This document shows positions 14,178 through 16,652 of a stretch of 16,652 nt of DNA, piece after piece. Position 1 is the stretch's first letter. Every line of letters begins with the position of its first letter. Source of the stretch: an uncultured Clostridia bacterium (GTDB lineage: Bacteria; Bacillota; Clostridia; Lachnospirales; CAG-274); contig CANQBT010000036.1 in the NCBI GenBank assembly GCA_947589405.1, forward strand, positions 1 to 16,652. Reading direction: 5' to 3'. The notes under the pieces are model-generated. The model was not told the DNA's origin, did no database searches, and saw nothing but the letters and a program-made list of their open reading frames with translations. Position numbers and translations under genes: made by a program.

Positions 14178-15122
14178 ATGAGATATATAAACGAATTAAA
14201 AGAAAACGAAAGAGTTATTGAATTCTATCTTTGTAAGCAAAGACAAAGCAACAAATCAGCCAAAACAGGCAAGAATTATCTTTCACTTACGCTTGCCGAC
14301 AAAACAGGCACAATAAACGGCAAGGTATGGGATATTACAAGAGATATACAGTCCTTTGAAGAAGGCGACTACATCAAAATAGACGCATCGGTACAGACCT
14401 TTAACAATGACCTTCAGCTTAACATAAAAAAAATAAGGAAGGCTCGGGAAGGAGAATATGACGAAGCCGATTACATACCTGTTACAGATAAGAATGTAGA
14501 TGAGCTTTATAAAAAGCTTACGGATTTTATTGCATCTGTTGAAAACAAATATCTCAATACGCTGCTTACAAATATTTTTTTAAATAATAAGTCTATCTCA
14601 GAAGCCTTCAAAAAGCATACTGCCGCAAAAGCAATGCATCACAACTATATGGGCGGACTTATAGAGCATACCATATCCGTAACCGAGATATGCGATTTTT
14701 TTGCATCACAATATGAAAATGTAAACAGAGATGTGCTTATTACTTCTGCCCTTCTCCATGATATTGCAAAGCTCAGAGAGCTTTCCGATTTTCCGAATGT
14801 AGACTATACAGACGACGGAGAGCTTATAGGTCATATAGTTATGGGTTCTGAGTTTATAGGAAAGGAAGCTGATAATATCGAAGGGTTCCCTCATCAACTC
14901 CGCTCACTTATACAGCATAATATACTGGCGCATCACGGAGAATATGAATACGGTTCTCCAAAGCTGCCAAGAACTTTGGAGGCATTCTTGCTCCATTGTG
15001 CAGACGATACAGACGCTAAGGTAAAAATGTTTGAAACATCTATTGAAAGCAGCGCTGTAAGCGGTTCATGGGTAGGTTACAATAAAATACTTGCCAGAAA
15101 TATAAGAAAGACTGAATTCTGA
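14178..15122 (+). CDS. yhaM: 3'-5' exoribonuclease YhaM (OB fold plus HD domain)
   Basis: A 314-residue cytoplasmic nuclease of the YhaM family. Residues about 14-90 form an OB-fold nucleic-acid-binding domain (FYLCKQRQSNKSAKTGKNYL...LADKTGTINGKVWD). Residues about 145-290 form the HD metal-dependent phosphohydrolase domain. Its key residues are visible: His164 (GGLIEHT), His194-Asp195 (LLHDIAK), His219 (IGHIVMG), His252-His253 (LAHHGEYEYGSP) and Asp277 (ADDTDA). The length matches Bacillus YhaM (about 314). The family trims RNA and single-stranded DNA from the 3' end. The ATG has GGAGG 7 bases upstream. The stop is one base before the rRNA methyltransferase start, so the two are translationally coupled and form an RNA-metabolism pair. 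Confidence 0.93.
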   Translation: MRYINELKENERVIEFYLCKQRQSNKSAKTGKNYLSLTLADKTGTINGKVWDITRDIQSFEEGDYIKIDASVQTFNNDLQLNIKKIRKAREGEYDEADYIPVTDKNVDELYKKLTDFIASVENKYLNTLLTNIFLNNKSISEAFKKHTAAKAMHHNYMGGLIEHTISVTEICDFFASQYENVNRDVLITSALLHDIAKLRELSDFPNVDYTDDGELIGHIVMGSEFIGKEADNIEGFPHQLRSLIQHNILAHHGEYEYGSPKLPRTLEAFLLHCADDTDAKVKMFETSIESSAVSGSWVGYNKILARNIRKTEF

Positions 15123-15123
15123 T

Positions 15124-16488
15124 ATGAGCATAAACAAAAATGAAATTTACACAATAAAAATTACAGATATTGGAACTCATGGCGAGGGTATAGGCAAAAT
15201 TAACGGCTATACCCTTTTTGTCAAGAACACTCTTCCCGAAGAAGAAGTAAAAGTTCTTGTATTAAAGGTCGGCAAAAGCTATGGCTATGGCAAGGTCATT
15301 GAGATCATAAAGCCATCGCCCTATAGAATGACCCCGCCATGTGAAGCAGCAGGAAAATGCGGCGGATGCACTATGCAGCATATAAGCTATACACAGCAGC
15401 TTTGCCTTAAGCAAAACAAGGTAAAGCAAAATATTATACGAATTGGCGGTTTTAAAGACATAGATGTTTTGCCGATAATAGGCATGGAGGATCCATTTCG
15501 CTACAGAAATAAGGCTCAATATCCTGTAACCAAAGACAAGAATGGGATCAAGATCGGATTCTACTCTCTTGGAAGCCATAAAGCGATAGAATGCAATGAC
15601 TGTCTTATAGGAAGCAGCAAAAATGAAGAAATATTAAGCGCAATAAAATCTTTTATGAAAGAAAACAACATTGCTGCCTATGATGAAGAAACAGGCAAAG
15701 GCTTGGTAAGGCATATTCTCATAAGAGAAGGATCTTACACAGGTGAGATCATGGTATGTCTTGTTATAAACGCCGCAAGATTTAAACAAAAAAAGGAATT
15801 AATCGCTAAGCTTGACAAAATCAACGGCATAGTATCAATAGTTATAAACTTCAATACTAAAAAAAATAATGTCATTATGGGCGAAAGATGTGAAACAATA
15901 TGGGGTAATGACTATATAACAGATAAAATAGGAGAGCTTACATTTAAAATATCCGCTCCTTCATTTTTTCAAGTGAATCCAATACAGACCTATAAGCTAT
16001 ATTCAAAGGTACTGGAATTTGCCAATCTTAAAGGAAGCGAAACGATCATAGACGCCTACTGTGGCATAGGTACCATTTCTCTTTTTCTTGCAGGCAATGC
16101 AAAAAAAGTATACGGTGTTGAAATAATAGACGCCGCTATTGAGAACGCAAAGGAAAACGCAAAACTCAATAATATAGAGAATGCAGAATTTTTTGCAGGC
16201 AAAGCTGAGAACATCATACCCACTCTTTATAAAGAAGGTATTTCCCCCGATATAATGGTAATGGATCCTCCCCGCAAGGGCTGTGATAAAAGTCTGTTGG
16301 AACTTATTCTCAGCATGAAGCCCAAAAAGATAGTATACGTCAGCTGCGATAGTGCGACCCTTTCAAGAGATCTGAAAATACTCTGCTCAACAGATGAATA
16401 CAAAATAGAAAAAGTTCAGCCTGTGGATATGTTCCCTCACACTTATCACGTTGAAACTGTGTGCTTGCTCTCAAAACAAAATCTTTAA
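15124..16488 (+). CDS. rlmD: 23S rRNA (uracil-C5)-methyltransferase, RlmD/RumA type
   Basis: A 454-residue SAM-dependent enzyme that makes 5-methyluridine in 23S rRNA. Residues about 1-62 are the TRAM RNA-binding domain. Cys73, Cys79, Cys82 and Cys160 have the spacing of the [4Fe-4S] ligands in RumA (Cys81, 87, 90, 162). The methylase domain has SFFQVNP at 280-286, the SAM motif DAYCGIGTISLFLAG (310-324), DPPRKG (381-386), and the catalytic nucleophile Cys408 in VYVSCDSATLSRDL. HVETV near the end supplies the catalytic base Glu444. Its ATG is one base after the yhaM stop, with only a weak purine-rich site ahead, consistent with coupling. In Gram-positive bacteria one such enzyme (RlmCD) can modify both U747 and U1939, so the exact target uridine cannot be set from sequence. 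Confidence 0.93.
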   Translation: MSINKNEIYTIKITDIGTHGEGIGKINGYTLFVKNTLPEEEVKVLVLKVGKSYGYGKVIEIIKPSPYRMTPPCEAAGKCGGCTMQHISYTQQLCLKQNKVKQNIIRIGGFKDIDVLPIIGMEDPFRYRNKAQYPVTKDKNGIKIGFYSLGSHKAIECNDCLIGSSKNEEILSAIKSFMKENNIAAYDEETGKGLVRHILIREGSYTGEIMVCLVINAARFKQKKELIAKLDKINGIVSIVINFNTKKNNVIMGERCETIWGNDYITDKIGELTFKISAPSFFQVNPIQTYKLYSKVLEFANLKGSETIIDAYCGIGTISLFLAGNAKKVYGVEIIDAAIENAKENAKLNNIENAEFFAGKAENIIPTLYKEGISPDIMVMDPPRKGCDKSLLELILSMKPKKIVYVSCDSATLSRDLKILCSTDEYKIEKVQPVDMFPHTYHVETVCLLSKQNL

Positions 16489-16498
16489 AACCTCAGTA

Positions 16499-16535
16499 AA
16501 TAAGGGCTTTCCGTAAAAGCTAGCCCTTATTTTTA
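16499..16535 (+). terminator. Terminator after rlmD
   Basis: Arms AATAAGGGCT (16499-16508) and AGCCCTTATT (16522-16531) form a 10-bp stem running into TTTTTATT. It begins ten bases after the rlmD stop. It marks the end of the yhaM-rlmD operon. Confidence 0.88.
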
Positions 16536-16547
16536 TTGTGTATAGAA

Positions 16548-16570
16548 AACCACACGTTATACGTGTGGTT
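16548..16570. repeat. Perfect 10-bp hairpin
   Basis: Arms AACCACACGT and ACGTGTGGTT with a 3-base loop (TAT). Nothing T-rich follows on the plus strand; on the minus strand TTTTC follows. It lies between the rlmD terminator and the next gene, and would terminate transcription leftward if anything. Confidence 0.8.
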
Positions 16571-16579
16571 CAGCTTGTC

Positions 16580-16609
16580 GAAAAAGTCTAGTAAACACTA
16601 GGCTTTTTC
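16580..16609. terminator. Strong bidirectional terminator-like hairpin upstream of the last gene
   Basis: GAAAAAGTCTAGT (16580-16592) pairs with ACTAGGCTTTTTC (16597-16609) over 13 bp with one G-T wobble, and a 4-base AAAC loop. The A-tract in the 5' arm and T-tract in the 3' arm allow termination on both strands. It sits directly upstream of the -10 of the next gene. Confidence 0.75.
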
Positions 16610-16618
16610 TTAAATTTA

Positions 16619-16627
16619 TGGTATAAT
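16619..16627 (+). promoter_or_regulatory. Extended -10 promoter of the last gene
   Basis: TGG followed by TATAAT (16622-16627) is an extended -10. No clear -35 lies upstream, where the hairpin arm occupies the place. The expected start near 16633-16634 falls at the edge of the ribosome-binding site, giving a leader of only about 11 bases. Confidence 0.6.
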
Positions 16628-16644
16628 TAGATGAGGTGATAATT

Positions 16645-16652
16645 ATGCTGGA
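16645..16652 (+). CDS. Start of an unidentified gene, cut by the window edge
   Basis: ATG CTG GA follows GAGGTG with a 6-base spacing and an extended -10 promoter. Only two complete codons are present, so the product cannot be identified. The two hairpins just upstream hint at a mobile-element gene, but this is a guess from context. Confidence 0.55.

Overview
The window looks like chromosome of a low-GC anaerobic Bacillota (class Clostridia). The support is: strong GGAGG-type ribosome binding sites, consensus sigma-A-like promoters (TTGACA-17-TATAAT), an anaerobic-type cobalt chelatase, a cobalamin riboswitch ending in an intrinsic terminator, a YhaM-type exoribonuclease and a Cthe_2159-like beta-helix protein. 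I see no rRNA, tRNA or CRISPR array. Genus cannot be read from this.

Region 1 (1-4026, minus strand) is a cobalt/B12 operon. A consensus promoter (3997-4025) leads into a cobalamin riboswitch (aptamer about 3810-3963, terminator 3700-3722). Then follow cbiM, cbiN, cbiQ and cbiO (the ECF-type cobalt importer), cbiK (cobaltochelatase) and cbiL (C20-methyltransferase, cut by the window edge). Imported Co2+ is inserted into sirohydrochlorin and the product is methylated, so import and first use of cobalt sit under one B12-sensing leader. Gene junctions overlap or nearly touch throughout.

Region 2 (4034-5838, minus strand) is a small operon. It holds an unrecognised 153-residue protein, a secreted ComEC-like metallo-beta-lactamase-fold protein with a Cys/His tail, and a 70-residue DUF3006-type protein. 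Its promoter lies inside the loop of a terminator-like hairpin that probably ends the efflux operon upstream.

Region 3 (5850-12209, minus strand) is a drug-efflux operon: a MarR-family repressor with a consensus promoter and an adjacent 12-bp palindrome, a lipoprotein adaptor with a very long coiled-coil hairpin, a full-length RND transporter, and a TolC-like protein that seems to lack the outer-membrane barrel strands. In a probable monoderm this is the most thought-provoking part of the window.

Region 4 (12239-14035, minus strand) is a single lipoprotein gene with a right-handed beta-helix repeat and a proline/acidic-rich insertion. It ends in a strong terminator.

Region 5 (14119-16537, plus strand) is divergent from it: yhaM (3'-5' exoribonuclease) coupled to an rlmD-type 23S rRNA uracil methyltransferase, then a terminator. 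The last 100 bases hold two strong hairpins and the promoter and first codons of another gene, an arrangement resembling the insulated left end of a mobile element, though this cannot be confirmed from 8 coding bases.
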